A DNA stretch of 64,000 nucleotides, taken from Hyperoodon ampullatus (taxonomy: Eukaryota > Chordata > Mammalia > Artiodactyla > Ziphiidae). Positions 35,756 to 47,539 of the stretch are shown here, piece by piece. The notes beneath the pieces are model-generated. The model was not told the DNA's origin. It saw only the letters and a list, made by a program, of their open reading frames with translations, and did not search any database. A program made the translations under genes and the position numbers. How positions within the stretch are numbered: the stretch's first letter is position 1; every line of letters starts with the position of its first letter. The stretch lies in contig OX457071.1 in NCBI GenBank assembly GCA_949752795.1, positions 77,031,983 through 77,095,982 on the forward strand, read 5' to 3'.

Positions 35756-36224
35756 TAGGCACACCTTGGAGATACTGTAGGTTCGGTTCCAGACCAGTGC
35801 AATAAGGTGAATATCACAATAAAGCAAGTCACGTGAACTTTTTGTTTCCCAATGTGTGTAACCGCTATGTTTATACTGTACTGTAGCCTACTGAGTGTGC
35901 AGTAGCATTATGTCAGAAAAACACATACATACCTTAATTTAAAAATACCTTATTGCTAAAAAATGCTAACCATCATCTGAGCCTTCAGCAAATCATAGCA
36001 GTAATATCAAAGATCACTGATCACAGATCACTGTAACAAAATAATAATGGAGCTTGAAATATTTTGAGAATTACCAAAATGTGACACTGAGACACAAAGT
36101 GAGCAAATGCTACTGGGAAAATGGCACCAATAGATTTGCTCAATGCAGGGTTGCCACCGGGCTTCAGTTTGTAAAAACAAAAAAACACAATATCTGTGAA
36201 GCCCAATAAAATGAGGTATGCCTA
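35756..36224 (-). mobile_element. Tigger1-type non-autonomous DNA transposon
   Basis: Inverted ends TAGGCACACC and GGTATGCCTA flanked by TA on both sides, with the characteristic GGTTCGGTTCCAGACC and GAGCAAATGCTACTGGG interior. An internally deleted pogo-family element common in cetartiodactyls; no transposase. Confidence 0.88.
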
Positions 36225-36259
36225 TACTATCCCTTTGCATAACCACTATATTACCGTAT

Positions 36260-36455
36260 AGAATGAAAACATGGATTTCAGATCAAACCCCAGCTTTTCC
36301 ATTGCTAGTGCAATGAGAGTCCCTTAAACTTCCTAAGCCCTGGTTTCCTCATTTTAAAATGAGAATAATAGTCTCTAAATCTCTGGAAGTATACATAAAT
36401 GAGACAAGCACTTAGTATAGATCTCAGTGTACAATAATAAATTTTCAGTAAATGA
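36260..36455 (+). repeat. MIR
   Basis: GAAAACATGGATTTCAG, CTAAGCCCTGGTTTCCTC and ACTTAGTATAGATCTCAGTG in MIR order. Confidence 0.7.
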
Positions 36456-36460
36456 GAGCT

Positions 36461-36835
36461 TATTTATTTATTTTTAACGTTTATTTATTTTTGGCTGCGT
36501 TGGGTCTTCGTTGCTGCCCACGGGCTTTCTCTAGTTGCGGCGAGCGGGGGCTACTCTTCGTTGCAGTGAGTGGGCTTCTCATTGCGGTGGCTTCTCTTGT
36601 TGCAGAGCACGGGCTCTAGGCACGCGGGCTTCAGTAGTTGCAGCACGTGGGCTTCAGTAGTTGCGGCGAGTGGGCTCAGTAGCTGTGGCTCGTGGGCTCT
36701 AGAGTGCAGGCTCAGTAGTTGGGGTGCACGGGCTTAATTGCTCCACGGCATGTGGGACCTTCCCGGACCAGGCCATGAACCGTGTCCCCTACAATGGCAG
36801 GCAGATTCTTAACCGCTGCACCACCAGGGAAGTCC
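36461..36835 (-). mobile_element. CHR SINE, long form
   Basis: Well preserved long copy. GAGAGCTTATTT / GAGAGCTAATTT target repeats. Confidence 0.95.
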
Positions 36836-36926
36836 GAGAGCTAATTTAAAATAATCCCTTTTTATATTCAATTATAAAATGTCTAGTTTACAACAGTTGT
36901 TAGTAGCTGCAGTTATGTAAATTAGA

Positions 36927-37049
36927 TTTTTTTTTTTTTTGGCCGCGTTGCGGGGCATGCGGGATCTTAATTCCCTGACGGGCAATCGAACCCATGTGCC
37001 CTGCAGTGGAAGCGCGGAGTCCTAACCACTGGACCGCCAGGAAATTCCC
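36927..37049 (-). mobile_element. Short tRNA-Glu-type SINE
   Basis: Poly-T, GGCCGCGTTG left end and CTGGACCGCCAGGAAATTCC head at right. Confidence 0.88.
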
Positions 37050-37289
37050 TAGGTGTTTTTAATCCAAAGTCCCAAGATTTCAGAGAATTAATGAAACCGT
37101 GAGATTAAACGCAAAATTTTGGGTACTTTTTGAAATAGCCTGTTATTTTGATTTTCAGAGCAGTACCTATGCCCAAAGAGTTAAAAGCTGCTAATGTAAA
37201 GTCTTTACCCTTAAAGCTTTATTACCTTTCATTAAGTTTAATGGCTTTCCACTACTCTGAAAAATACCCTTCATCTGTTGAATAGTGCA

Positions 37290-37500
37290 CCAGAATTTTG
37301 CTGAGCACTTTACGGTGATTATTTACACCCCACTGAGACAGTGCAGCACTTATCCCCACATTAGAGTCAGAGAAGTGAGACACAGGGAGGGCCCTGAAGT
37401 CCCCAAGTGGCAAGGTCTGGGATTTACACCTTATCTTCTGACTGCAGACAGAGTCCCTGCCCTTGAGCACCATTTTATACTGCATTTCTACTGCTTAGAA
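37290..37500 (-). repeat. MIR, antisense
   Basis: GCTGAGCACTTTACGGTGA, then CCCCAAGTGGCAAGGTCTGGGATT. Confidence 0.65.
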
Positions 37501-38269
37501 TCCCAAAGAACATTGGGGGTTTTTCTTCTTTTTTTCTTATTATAGAAATAATATCATGCATTCTTTAGAAAATGAAGTTACAGAACCCCATGTTATAGAA
37601 AGTGGATCTTTCTTAGACCAGAGGTTAGTGGAAGTGACAGAGCTGCCCTCGTGGAGGGGCGTGGGGGCTGCACTGGGCTCCTTTTCGTGCTTTTCTGAAC
37701 CATGTAGACATGTCATCTATTAAGGAAGCAAAATGAGTCTTTCTAAACCTCCGCCCTCCACAGTCTGGATACAACCAGTGTTTCTCTGTCTCCTGCTCCA
37801 TTTCCCTGAGTCAATTCTGCTAAAGCTCTGTCCTTCGCCACCTTTTATTTTTATGTCTTTTTCTCTTCCTAGAATGATTATTTTCTCCTCCCTAAATCTA
37901 CTTTAAAGTTTTAATCCACTGTCCAGCTCTCTTCAACCATTTCTATTCACTTAAACAAGAAGAGATTTTAAAAATCTTCTCTGAACTTCTCACACTCTTA
38001 CCTTGTAGATCGCAGGTCACTGTCTGCGGGTTGTCTGTGCCCCTCCCTCCTTGACTCCGTCCTGAGGCTCTGGCACTGGGATCTCCATCCATGGCCCTGA
38101 CACAGCCAGTGCGTCACCCCCCAGGCCCCCAGGAGGCGTTTGTGGGATGAACCTGTTCCTGGGTGTTCTCCATAATGGCTGCTTATTCACTTGAAAGATC
38201 TCCCCAGTTCTCTCCCCTTCACTAATTTTTCCCATCCTAGAGTCTCACTTTATGTTTTATCAAAAATAA
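37501..38269. other. Intron 4 sequence without a recognised feature
   Basis: Pyrimidine-rich + strand stretch around 37740-38260, possibly an old L2-like relic, not assigned. Confidence 0.4.
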
Positions 38270-38450
38270 TAACATTATTGTAACGATAATAACTGCTTTA
38301 CTGGGAATTTGATATGTTCCAGATTTTTTTTGATCTGCACAATAGTCCTTTGCGCTTGATATTATTTGCATTTACAGAAGAGGAAATTGAGGGTTTCAGA
38401 AAGTGAGTTACTGACCCAAGGTCACAAGCTAGTAAGTAGGAGAGAACGAG
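38270..38450 (-). repeat. MIR, antisense
   Basis: GATAATAACTGCTTTACTGGG through CAGAAGAGGAAATTGAGG and CCCAAGGTCACAAGCTAGTAAG. Confidence 0.75.
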
Positions 38451-41400
38451 TATGAAACACGGCGGCAGAGTCCCAGCTGCTTCCGGGCTCGGGGCTGCCC
38501 CGCAGCTGCACACACTTGGCTGCCCCTCAGGGCCTCGCTGCCTTCTTGGGGTCTCTTGTCCTTTATGAGACTCGCGTGAAGATTGCTCACCTTCTTCTTC
38601 ACTTCTCCCACAGTTTGCTCCTAAAAATCTTGCTTCTTCACTTAGTAATTCCCAACCCATTTCTTCCCTCTGCTTTCAGGTATACTTCAAGGTGTATCTC
38701 CTCCTAAAAACAACAACAAAAATTTGGTTCTGACGCGTTCCACCTACCGTTCTATTTTCTCTGCCCTTTGACTGTGGGTCCCCTCGTAAGTCGTCTGTAC
38801 CCTGGGCCTCTTTTCCTTCCCAGCAGATTCCAGGCAGCTGGCTTTCATTCTTCCTAACCAGGCTCGGTGGCTTTTCCTTCTAACTGCTTGAAAAACTTTC
38901 TTCTTTGTGCTTTTCCATTCTAGTTGTTTTTGCATCTTTGAATGTTTATTCTTCCTCCTACATTTTTTTAACCCCGCTTCACAAGGGTGCCTCGTCCCAA
39001 TTCTTTTTGTAATGTTCTTTCAGCTGTTTTTAACCATGGAATTCTGACACCACGATATTGTGATCGTTGGTTCACTGTGTCTCAAACAATTTGTTTGCTT
39101 TAATAGTTTTAGACTGAGTTATCTTTTCCTACTGTGAACTAGCAGATTGAGGGGTGTTGTCACCCGAGCATGCGCTTGCTGCCAAAAACCCTTTCTTGTT
39201 GTCAGGCAGAGGGCTGGACTGCAACTGCGCCTTCAGAGGGACGAGCCTGCCTTGCCCTCCCCCAGGGCCCTTGGAGACCCTTGTCGGGGCTTTGGCACTC
39301 CCCTTGGCATGTGCGCCCACTAGAGCTCCATTCTCATATCTCCACCTTCCGAAGGTTAGCTGTACCTGAGTGACCTGTTATCCCAATTCACGTCAAGCAA
39401 AACCTAACACCATGGGGGCAGGAGGGAAGTCTGTCTTGTTCAAGTTTATATTCTCAGCATGAAGCAGTGTTTGTCACAGGGCAGAGACTGAATATTTGTT
39501 GAATGAATGAACGAAAGAAAGAAAAACAACCTAACCCCCCTCCGATACCCACCCACTCCCTCCACCCACCACCATCAGGCTTGTTTCTGACATTGGCAGC
39601 ATCATTCTTCTGGCCACGCCTCCCGGAAACCGCAGTTTTCTTTGCTGCTTTTATTTCAGTTCTTCTATCTACTCAGTCATCAAGACCCTTAAAAAGGCTT
39701 CTTGAAAAGTCTGTTTAGTTTCATCTCATCTCAGAGCAATGGCAGAATTTTGAGTGGAGGAAATGTAGAGGAAAAGGAAATAAGACACTGGGCTTCTGAT
39801 CCCGACCTGACCACTCATTTAGAGAGAGGGAGATAATCTTGGGCAAACGACTTTTTTTCTCTTTAGGTTTTGGGGTGTTTCTAACCTAAAACATTAGAGG
39901 TTGAGTTAGGAGACCTCTAAGGTCCTTTATACCTGCTCTGCTTTTTCTACCTTACATGGTTTCACTTCCCTAGTGTCCAGTCTAGCCAAGGTACTACAGA
40001 AGGCCCTCAGTAAGGTATGGGTTATCCATTTAATAAGTGGATATTTGTATAAATTCCCTTCATCTTGAAGTTTGGTTTAAATTATAAAAGTAATACAGGA
40101 ACATGATTTATAAAAACTTTTTGAGGATACCAAATGAGAAGTGTCTGCCTGCTCACCCTGGCACTGCTCACCAGAGGTTGCCACCCTTCTTGTATATCCT
40201 TGCAGAAATTTTTTATATATAACAGAATATTGCAAAACTTACATACAGTCAATCAACATTTTAACAATGAGAGTGGATAGGTATTAACCAGTACAGATTT
40301 GGTTACCTGGGTAGCTGCCTTCTAGCAGGTGTAACTCTTAACACTGCTTCAGAATAACACTTTGTGTCTCTCATATATGTTAATTCAAGTCTGAAGGTGG
40401 ATGCATTGTATTGGGATGTGTAAAGAGAAAAATACATATATTCTTCTCCCCCTCAGAGATATGAAACATGCTGCATATCAAACTATTCTGCAATTTGCTT
40501 TTTTCTACTTAATATGTTTGCACTTTTCCAGTTTAGGGTATGTGTCTACTTTGTATGGAGAATTCTTGTTAAAGTCTACGTAGTGTATCATAAAATGCTT
40601 AACTATCTTCATAATTCGTTATTCCTAGTGTTTTGTTATTGAAACCATGTTGTGGTGAGAGCGTGTCTATAGAATAAATTTTCTAGCGGCAGAGATCCCG
40701 GGCAGAGAGTGTGCATGCCTTACGCTTTTATAGATATGGCCAAATTCTTTTCCAAAAACAGTAACACATGACATGGTCCATCTGCTTTTTAGAGGGTATG
40801 TTTAATTTAAATTTTTACTTGAACCTGTTTTCCGTGCTGTTACTATGTCTGTTAGCCCTAATGATCACAAGTAACAGACAACAGCTTAAGCTTTTTAACT
40901 CCCCCTTCCCCCCAAAAGAAACTACCATAACGTATGGGGTGGTGTGAGAACGTGGTGGGTGTCTCCTGTGCCCTGAGGGCAGGACTGCAAGAAGGGACTG
41001 GAGCTGAGAACTGGGGGCCAGAGGGGCTCCTGCAGCTGTCTCTGCTGCTCCCTGGCATCTGCTCACTTCCTACACTGTCGCCCTTAAAATGATTCTCCCT
41101 TTCTTATCCCGTCCACGTGGCGAAGCGTGGCCATCGCGTGTTACTCAGTTCCACCCCGCGAGATACAGCTCACTGCCCCTCAGCCCTGATTCGTAGGAGA
41201 GAGCGTGAACCAGAAGGGGGAGGTGGGTGGGTTCACACAGTCCAGGTAGAAGAGGGGTCTTAAGTCATTTCCTGGAAAGAGAGTGGCCTGTAGACCAGGC
41301 GGATACCCCCAAAAGAAGTCTACCGCATTTGCAGTAGATCCCGTAGAGTATTTATTAGTCAAATGCTCTAAATCTGTGAAAGTTTCAGCTCTAGTGAAAG

Positions 41401-41655
41401 ACCCATAGTAATTTGTCTTGTTGCCAAGAAGCATTTGTTTGCTTTGGAGGCCATGATATGGAAAAAGGTTAGTATCTCACTGTAATTTTATTATTCTCTG
41501 TTCATCCAAAATAATGGTTTTAAAGCATTATTGATTTGTGAAGTCTTGGTACATTTTCCTCATAAATCTCAAAGAACTATTTTGTCACTTACTTAGATTT
41601 CAAAAACCAGAACCTCAGGTTCTGACTGTTCTGCAGATTCTGGTGGTGCTCTTCA
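38451..41655. other. Intron 4 sequence with only small old repeats
   Basis: 39400-39515 is an L2 3' end (TTCTCAGCATGAAGC...GAATGAATGAACG). 40080-40640 has an old L1-like texture. Nothing else is recognised. Frames near 39154 and 40815 have no family. Confidence 0.4.
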
Positions 41656-41666
41656 TTCAGTTGGCT

Positions 41667-41780
41667 TTTTGTTTCTGTGTGCTGTGTGGCACGCAGGATC
41701 CTCGTTCCCCGACCAGGGATTGAACCCGCACCCCTGCGTTGGGAGCGTGGAGTCCTAACCACTGGACCGCCAGGAAGTCC
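41667..41780 (-). mobile_element. Short tRNA-Glu-type SINE inside L2
   Basis: Head CTGGACCGCCAGGAAGTCCC at right. TTCAGTTGGCTTTTT / TCCAGTTGGCCTTTTT flank. Confidence 0.92.
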
Positions 41781-41799
41781 CCTCCAGTTGGCCTTTTTT

Positions 41800-42245
41800 C
41801 TCTCAGAGTACTTGAGCGGAGTGGGGAGGACAAGCCTGACCTGATCCGGCTTCTCTGACCCTGCCTTGTGTTCTCCTCCTTTCCTCTCTGCTCCAGGCAC
41901 GCCGGCCCCTCACTGTTCGTGCACTCTGAGCACCCTCCCACCCGAGGCCTGTTCCCTCTCCTCAGATTCCTCTTTTCCCACAGACCTATGTGACTGACCA
42001 GCTCCCTTCTTTAAGTTTCAGTTTTCTCAAATGACTCTGAAATTACAGTACCCCAACACCCCTTCCCTGCTTTAGTTTTCCTGTCAGCACCTATCCCTAA
42101 TATTACTACTTATTTTGTTGCCTTGCCTTGCTTATTACTCCCCGTCTTTTCCACTAGAGTGTGAGTTCCGTGAAGGCGGGGATTTATGCCGAGAGCAATA
42201 TCTGGCCCCTAGTAGGTGCTCATTATGTTTTGAATGAATGAAGAT
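41800..42245 (+). mobile_element. L2 LINE fragment
   Basis: GTGTGAGTTCCGTGAAGGCGG, CTAGTAGGTGCTCATTATG and a GAATGAATGAAG terminus, in sense. Confidence 0.75.
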
Positions 42246-42694
42246 ACAAGCTATATATTAGAATTTAGTGGGAAGAAGTTTAGAGTTCTTTCGCAATAGT
42301 ATGTTGGCAATTTTGCTATTTATCTGGGATGGGGTGGGAGATAATTGAGAACGTTTGTTTTGATATTTTACTACAGACATCATGGTACAGTAGGTCTTAG
42401 TGTATCTGAGTTTTGCCACTAAACTGCATGTTTGACTTGATACCAGCTCCTTATTTCCTTGGATCTCCTTATTGATCTGAACATTGCTGGGCCAGCTACA
42501 TTTCTGAGGTTCCCTTCTGCCTCTCGACATTAGGATTTCATAAGCTCTCCAATGAACTTTGGTATTATTTTAAAATTATTGGTTGTCAGTTTCCTAGAGT
42601 TGTTTATAAGAAATGAAAGCAGATTTTACAGTCAAATTAAACTCAACTCTAAACATACCTTCTTCAACAACTTCCTTTTAATTCTTAAATGTAG
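42246..42694. other. End of intron 4 without a recognised feature
   Basis: Nothing recognised before the exon 5 acceptor. Confidence 0.5.
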
Positions 42695-42764
42695 CCGTCA
42701 GATATTGTGAAAGATGTCAGCTGATTAAGCCTGACCGTGCGCATCACTGCTCAGCATGTGACAC
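42695..42764 (+). CDS. ZDHHC20: ZDHHC20 exon 5 (first half of the zinc-binding cysteine-rich domain)
   Basis: Acceptor AATGTAG, donor ACAC/GTAAGT. It encodes residues 125-146: V-R-Y-C-E-R-C-Q-L-I-K-P-D-R-A-H-H-C-S-A-C-D. The C-x2-C, H-H-C and following C are the zinc ligands that scaffold the active site in DHHC enzymes. The trailing AC is completed to threonine by the first G of exon 6. Confidence 0.97.
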
Positions 42765-44071
42765 GTAAGTGTTTCTCTTTGGCTTTCATTTAAAAACCCC
42801 AGTACTGGAACTGGAGATGGGAGAACAGAAAGTGAAGGAACTTAGCAAAAATACTGCATCCTCTCCCATTATTTGCTCTGTATGCAGAGCTCACATAAAT
42901 GTGTATATAAGCTAGAATATACTTTGAAGTAATCTTTGATAACAGTTCCTGTACCAGTTGTTAGAATTTTCTTTAAGTATGTGTACTTCTTGTGCATATG
43001 CTTAATGTAATATTGATGACCAAGTAAGTAATAACCCCCACCCTGAGAAAGATAACTTTAATTCCTGGATTAAAAAGACCATCATGACACTTTTGTTGTT
43101 TTTATTATTAATGTTGGTATTAAAGCCTAACAAACCACAATAATATTACTTTCCTTTTAAAATATTTATTTATGTATTTATTTGGCTGCACCGGCTCTTA
43201 GTTGCAGCACACAGGATCTTTAGTTGCGGCATGTAGGATCTAGTTCCCTGACTAGGGATCGAACCCTGGTCCCCTGCATTGGGAGCGTGGAGTCTTAACC
43301 ACTGGACCACCAGAGAAGTCCCATTATTACTTTTAGTTACCACCTCTGAAGTTGTTCCCCAAAAAATTTCAAAGATTTTATCCCTTCTGCTCTTGTGAGA
43401 AGGTAGTGTGTTGAAAGAAAGACCCCTAGTATGGGAATTCCAGTGAGTCCTTGAACTTGAGTGAGACAAGTCATTTAACCTTTTGGGTATCAGTTTACTT
43501 ATTTGTTGTATTACTTGAAATGATCCATTGTCTAACTTTATGCAAATATACATTACGTATACTGGTGGGGAGGCAAATTTGGGGTTTTTTCCTTCTGATT
43601 ATAAAAGTACAGTGGTTCTTATACATGGGATAGAATTGTATAAAATCTGTGGAAAAAAATAACCACCGACAAGCCCATCAGTGTTAATATTTTAACAATA
43701 TTTGCTTCTAAAGTTTTATCACTTGCACATGTTTAAAATAACTTCAATTTTACTTTCCCTAGCTGACTTTGCAAACTAGATCTACCTAATGTACCAAGTG
43801 CTATATGCACCATATCTGTATATTAAAATGTTGTTTGATGTGGTCCAAGTCAGCTGGCTATGCTCAGCTGAATTCTCAGTGTGAAAAATCATTACTTCTT
43901 ACCTACGAAAGTATTTGTGGAAATAACAGAAATTGTCTCTAACCTAATGTCTACTGGGTTGGTTTTTCTAAGATGTATTGCTAAAGGGAAAATTTTAAGT
44001 TAAAAAAAATTTATCAGAAATTAGAATCAGGGAAATTTTTCTACATGGATTTTCTTATGTTTGTTTCTTAG
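42765..44071. other. Intron 5
   Basis: Contains only the SINE at 43157-43322 as a recognised element. The remainder is AT-rich. Confidence 0.6.
43157..43322 (-). mobile_element. Short tRNA-Glu-type SINE with a duplicated middle
   Basis: Head CTGGACCACCAGAGAAGTCCC at right. The GGATCTTTAGTTGCGGCATGTAGGATCTAG region carries the GGATCT...TAGTT word twice. ATTACTTT-like repeats flank. Confidence 0.88.
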
Positions 44072-44104
44072 GTGTATTCTTAAGATGGATCACCACTGTC
44101 CTTG
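44072..44104 (+). CDS. ZDHHC20: ZDHHC20 exon 6 (33-nt exon with the catalytic DHHC motif)
   Basis: Acceptor TTTCTTAG, donor CTTG/GTACGT. G completes threonine 147, followed by C-I-L-K-M-D-H-H-C-P and the TG of tryptophan 158. The motif cysteine (156, human numbering) takes the acyl group from acyl-CoA, with the aspartate and first histidine assisting. The whole catalytic tetrad sits on this small exon; its length is divisible by three. Confidence 0.97.
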
Positions 44105-44460
44105 GTACGTATAAAACACAGAGGAAATGACATGGGGGTGGAGAGGTGGGAGGGGAGTATTTGGAGTGATTTACCTCAGCATTCCTAAATTTTGAAGGTC
44201 AATTTAATTACTCATAGATATCAAGATTGATCTAGTTTTATGTTTCTGCTACATGTTTTCCTTTAAAAATATATTCTGATGTTATTAACCCAAATAATTG
44301 TCTACTAAGAACTAACATTGAAATTCCAAATTCCTTACAGAATTTATTTAAAACACACATCCATAATTAAGACACTGCTCCCGACTTCCCAAATGACCCT
44401 TTTTCTAGTTATAGTGATTTTAAGTTTTTTCATTGTCCTATTTGTTATTATTATGGTAAA

Positions 44461-44895
44461 AAAAACATTAAATTTCCCATCTTAGCCTTTTTTTTTTTTT
44501 TTTTTTTTTTTGTGGTACGCGGGCCTCTCACTGCTGTGGCCTCTCCCGTTGCGGAGCACAGGCTCCGGACACGCAGGCTCAGCGGCCATGGCTCATGGGC
44601 CCAGCGGCTCTGCGGCATGTGGGATCTTCCCGGACCGGGGCACGAACCCGTGTCCCCTGCATTGGCAGGCGGACTCTCAACCACTGCGCCACCAGGGAAG
44701 CCCTGTCTTAGCCATTTTTAAGTGTACAGTTCAGCAGTGTTAAGTATGTTCACATTGTTTTGCAACCAGTGTCCAGAACTTGTTCATCTTGCAAAACTGA
44801 AACTCTGAACCCATTAAACACCCCCCACTCCCCTCCCCTCAGCCCCTGGCAAACACCATTCTAGTTTTTGTTTCCGTGAGTTTGTCTTATTTTTA
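44461..44895 (-). mobile_element. L1M 3' UTR fragment split by a SINE
   Basis: AAATTTCCCATCTTAGCC before the SINE and CCATTTTTAAGTGTACAGTTC after it belong to an antisense old L1 3' end occupying most of intron 6. Confidence 0.7.
44488..44703 (-). mobile_element. CHR SINE, young short form, between exons 6 and 7
   Basis: Poly-T of over 20, GTGGTACGCGGGCCTCTCAC left end. ATCTTAGCC / GTCTTAGCC target repeats. Its right end is 218 bp before exon 7. Confidence 0.96.
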
Positions 44896-44921
44896 CAGTG
44901 TGATTTTCTTTATTCTTCTAG

Positions 44922-45042
44922 GGTGAATAACTGTGTGGGATTTTCTAATTACAAATTCTTCCTGCTATTTTTATTGTACTCTCTATTATATTGCCTCTTC
45001 GTGGCTGCAACAGTTTTACAGTACTTTATAAAATTTTGGACG
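44922..45042 (+). CDS. ZDHHC20: ZDHHC20 exon 7 (end of the DHHC domain and transmembrane segment 3)
   Basis: Acceptor CTTCTAG, donor ACG/GTAAGT. It encodes residues 159-198, starting [11 protein letters not shown], the conserved end of the cysteine-rich domain, and then transmembrane segment 3. Positions equal to human F171 and Y181, which line the acyl-chain cavity in the DHHC20 structure, are retained. Human L-E-Y-F is L-Q-Y-F here. Intron 6 before it is only 817 bp and contains an antisense SINE. Confidence 0.97.
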
Positions 45043-45716
45043 GTAAGTCTTTTTTTCTATCTTAGAACATATATTTAGGACTTTATAAGTTGCTATTTCA
45101 TAAATAATTCCTTCATTCTTTATTATAAGTAGACATACTTAATTTTACTAGTTAGAGTTTATAATGGCTCAGAAGACAGATGAGGTTAAAATTTACCTTC
45201 ATATATACATGTTTGTAAATAAATGAATATTAAACAGGATATAGTGAGCTTCTTTTAGTAATCCAAACTGTTTCCAACCATAGTATCAGTTTTAGGGAAG
45301 TAATTACTTTTATTTCAGATGATGAGACTTACTGCAGTTTTACAGTAATAAAAGTGAAATCCCCAGCCCCAGGTAACCACTAATCTGTTTCCTGTCTCCG
45401 GAGATATTAATACTTTTTCTGTTGTGAGTTGCAAATGTTTTTCCACAGTTTTGATCGATGTCTTGTAACCCTGTTTGCTTTTGTTTTTACTAAATCAAAA
45501 TTTTATATTTTTAAAGCAGTACTTTTAAATTATGATTTCTGGCTTTATTCTGTTCACAGTAAATTTATACAGATATTTACCCAGCTTTTCTTCTGGCATT
45601 TTTATTGTGGTTTTTTTCCTCCCTCCATTTAAGTCCTTGATTTTGAAGGTGGGGGTTATTGTGGTTAAAGGTACTTTTGTATTTACTCTTCCTAAAAACC
45701 CTATGAAGGTATTTTA
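45043..45716. other. Start of intron 7
   Basis: 45420-45640 has an antisense old-L1 texture. The rest is not recognised. Confidence 0.4.
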
Positions 45717-46032
45717 TTTTATTTTATTTATTTATTTTTGGCTGTGTTGGGTCTTTGTTGCAGTGCGCGGGCTTCTCATTGCGGTGGCTTCTCTTTGTTG
45801 CACAGCATGGGCTGTAGGCGTGTAGGCTCAGTAGTTGTGGCTCGTGGGCTCAGTAGTTGTGGCTCGTGGGCTCAGTAGTTGTGGCTCGCGGGCTCTAGAG
45901 CGCAGGCTCAGTAGTTGTGGCACACGGGCTTAGTTGCTCCGTGGCATGTGGGATCTTACCGGACCAGGGCTCGAACCCGTGTCCCCTGCATTGGCAGGCG
46001 GATTCGTAACCACTGAGCCACCAGGGAAGTCC
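45717..46032 (-). mobile_element. CHR SINE, long form with an internal deletion
   Basis: Perfect 16-bp target duplication CTATGAAGGTATTTTA at 45701-45716 and 46033-46048. The GCTGCGCGCGGGCTTTCTC section of the long form is missing. Confidence 0.96.
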
Positions 46033-46549
46033 CTATGAAGGTATTTTAAAATGTAGGTTTTATTATTCTTCAGGTATGGTGAAGCTGACAGATCAGGAGA
46101 TGATAACCATTGAAAAGATAGTTTGTTACTCACAGCTCCAAGGGAGGGTTCATGCCACCCCGTGCAGGGCCACACAGGGAAGCACCAGAGTTGCTCAGGA
46201 AGCAGAAGGCACAGGGCCCATGGGAAAGCATGGTGACGCAGGGTAAATGCACCTAGGGTTAGCTGGTTTGAATCATTTCAGTGGTCGCTGAGGATACAGG
46301 CTGTCCCTGGTTGTCTGGTGTGATGAGGGCAGGGTAGTATTGCCCACTGGCATGTGAGAGCCAGAGAAAGGAGGTGTTTTGGAGATGGGCTCTGGATTGA
46401 TGAGTTTGTATGTGAGAGGTACATTCCTTGCTATCTCTGTAAGAATTGGATGGCCCTGGGAGGGGCACTCTCTCCCCAGTCAGCAAGGCTCCAGATGCCA
46501 GAGCATCAGGAATACAGAAAGGTAGAAAATATAATGAATGCAGAAGGAG

Positions 46550-46680
46550 CTATTATTATTCCAGTTTTCAGAGTTGGAAACTGAGGTTGGAAAAGTTAGG
46601 TAACTAACAAGGCCACATACTTAATAGTATAGGAAGCCAAAATTTTAACTTAGATCTTTCTCTTCCAACATCCAGATACT
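46550..46680 (-). repeat. MIR fragment, antisense
   Basis: GAGCTATTATTATTCCAGTTTTC, GGAAACTGAGGTTGGAAAAG, then GGCCACATACTTAATAG. Confidence 0.7.
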
Positions 46681-46953
46681 TGAGTCATCAAACAGAATTA
46701 ATTTTCCAGGAAATGTCTAATACATTTTAGAAGGATTTTCATTAAAACATCATTAGACTTTTAAAGTTTGGGTGTTCAGAACCAGGGTATGCTAGCACTT
46801 GCTGTCCCTTTGTGCATATTAGAAACGAGCACCTCAGTTCTGTGTGGTATCAGCCTAATGAATCTTAGCCTCTGTTGTTCCCCTAGTTGGGCAGCTTTGT
46901 TCAGTTTACAACCTACTTCACCATACTCAGTGGTCCTATTTAAATGAAGATGA

Positions 46954-47080
46954 GGGAATTCCCTGGTGGTCCAGTGGTTAGGACCGCTGCTTTCACTGCT
47001 GTGGCCCAGGGTTCAGTCCCTGTTTTGGGAACTAAGATCCTGCAAGCTGTGCAGCACAGCCAAAAATTTTTTTTAAATAA
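46954..47080 (+). mobile_element. Short tRNA-Glu-type SINE
   Basis: Perfect target duplication TAAATGAAGATGA at 46941-46953 and 47081-47093. Confidence 0.95.
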
Positions 47081-47208
47081 TAAATGAAGATGAATCTGTG
47101 CCAGATGAATGAAGTCCAAATTGTAGAATTTCCCATTTCTTTATCAGAAACTTATGTTTGCATGTAATGATTTATTAATTAAAAAATAAATATTTAAAAA
47201 CTTTCTGA

Positions 47209-47503
47209 GGGCTTTCCTGGTGGCGCATTGGTTAAGAATCCGCCTGCCAATGCCGGGGACACAGGTTCAAGCCCTGGTCTGGGAAGATCCCACATGCTAC
47301 GGAGCAACTAAGCCCGTGTGCCACAACTACTGAAGCCCGCGCGCCTAGAGCCCGTGCTCCGCAATAAGAGAAGTCACTGCAATGAGAAGCCTGCGCGCCA
47401 CAACAAAGAGTAGCCCCTGCTCGCCACAACTAGAGAAAGCCCGCGCGCAGCAACAAAGACCCAACACAGCCAAAAATAATAACAAATACATTTAAAAAAA
47501 AAC
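47209..47503 (+). mobile_element. CHR SINE, long form
   Basis: Full long form through GACCCAACACAGCCAAAAAT. AAACTTTCTGAG / AAACTTTGAGAT flank. Confidence 0.94.
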
Positions 47504-47539
47504 AAACTTTGAGATTCATCATGAGTAAGGAAAGACTAA

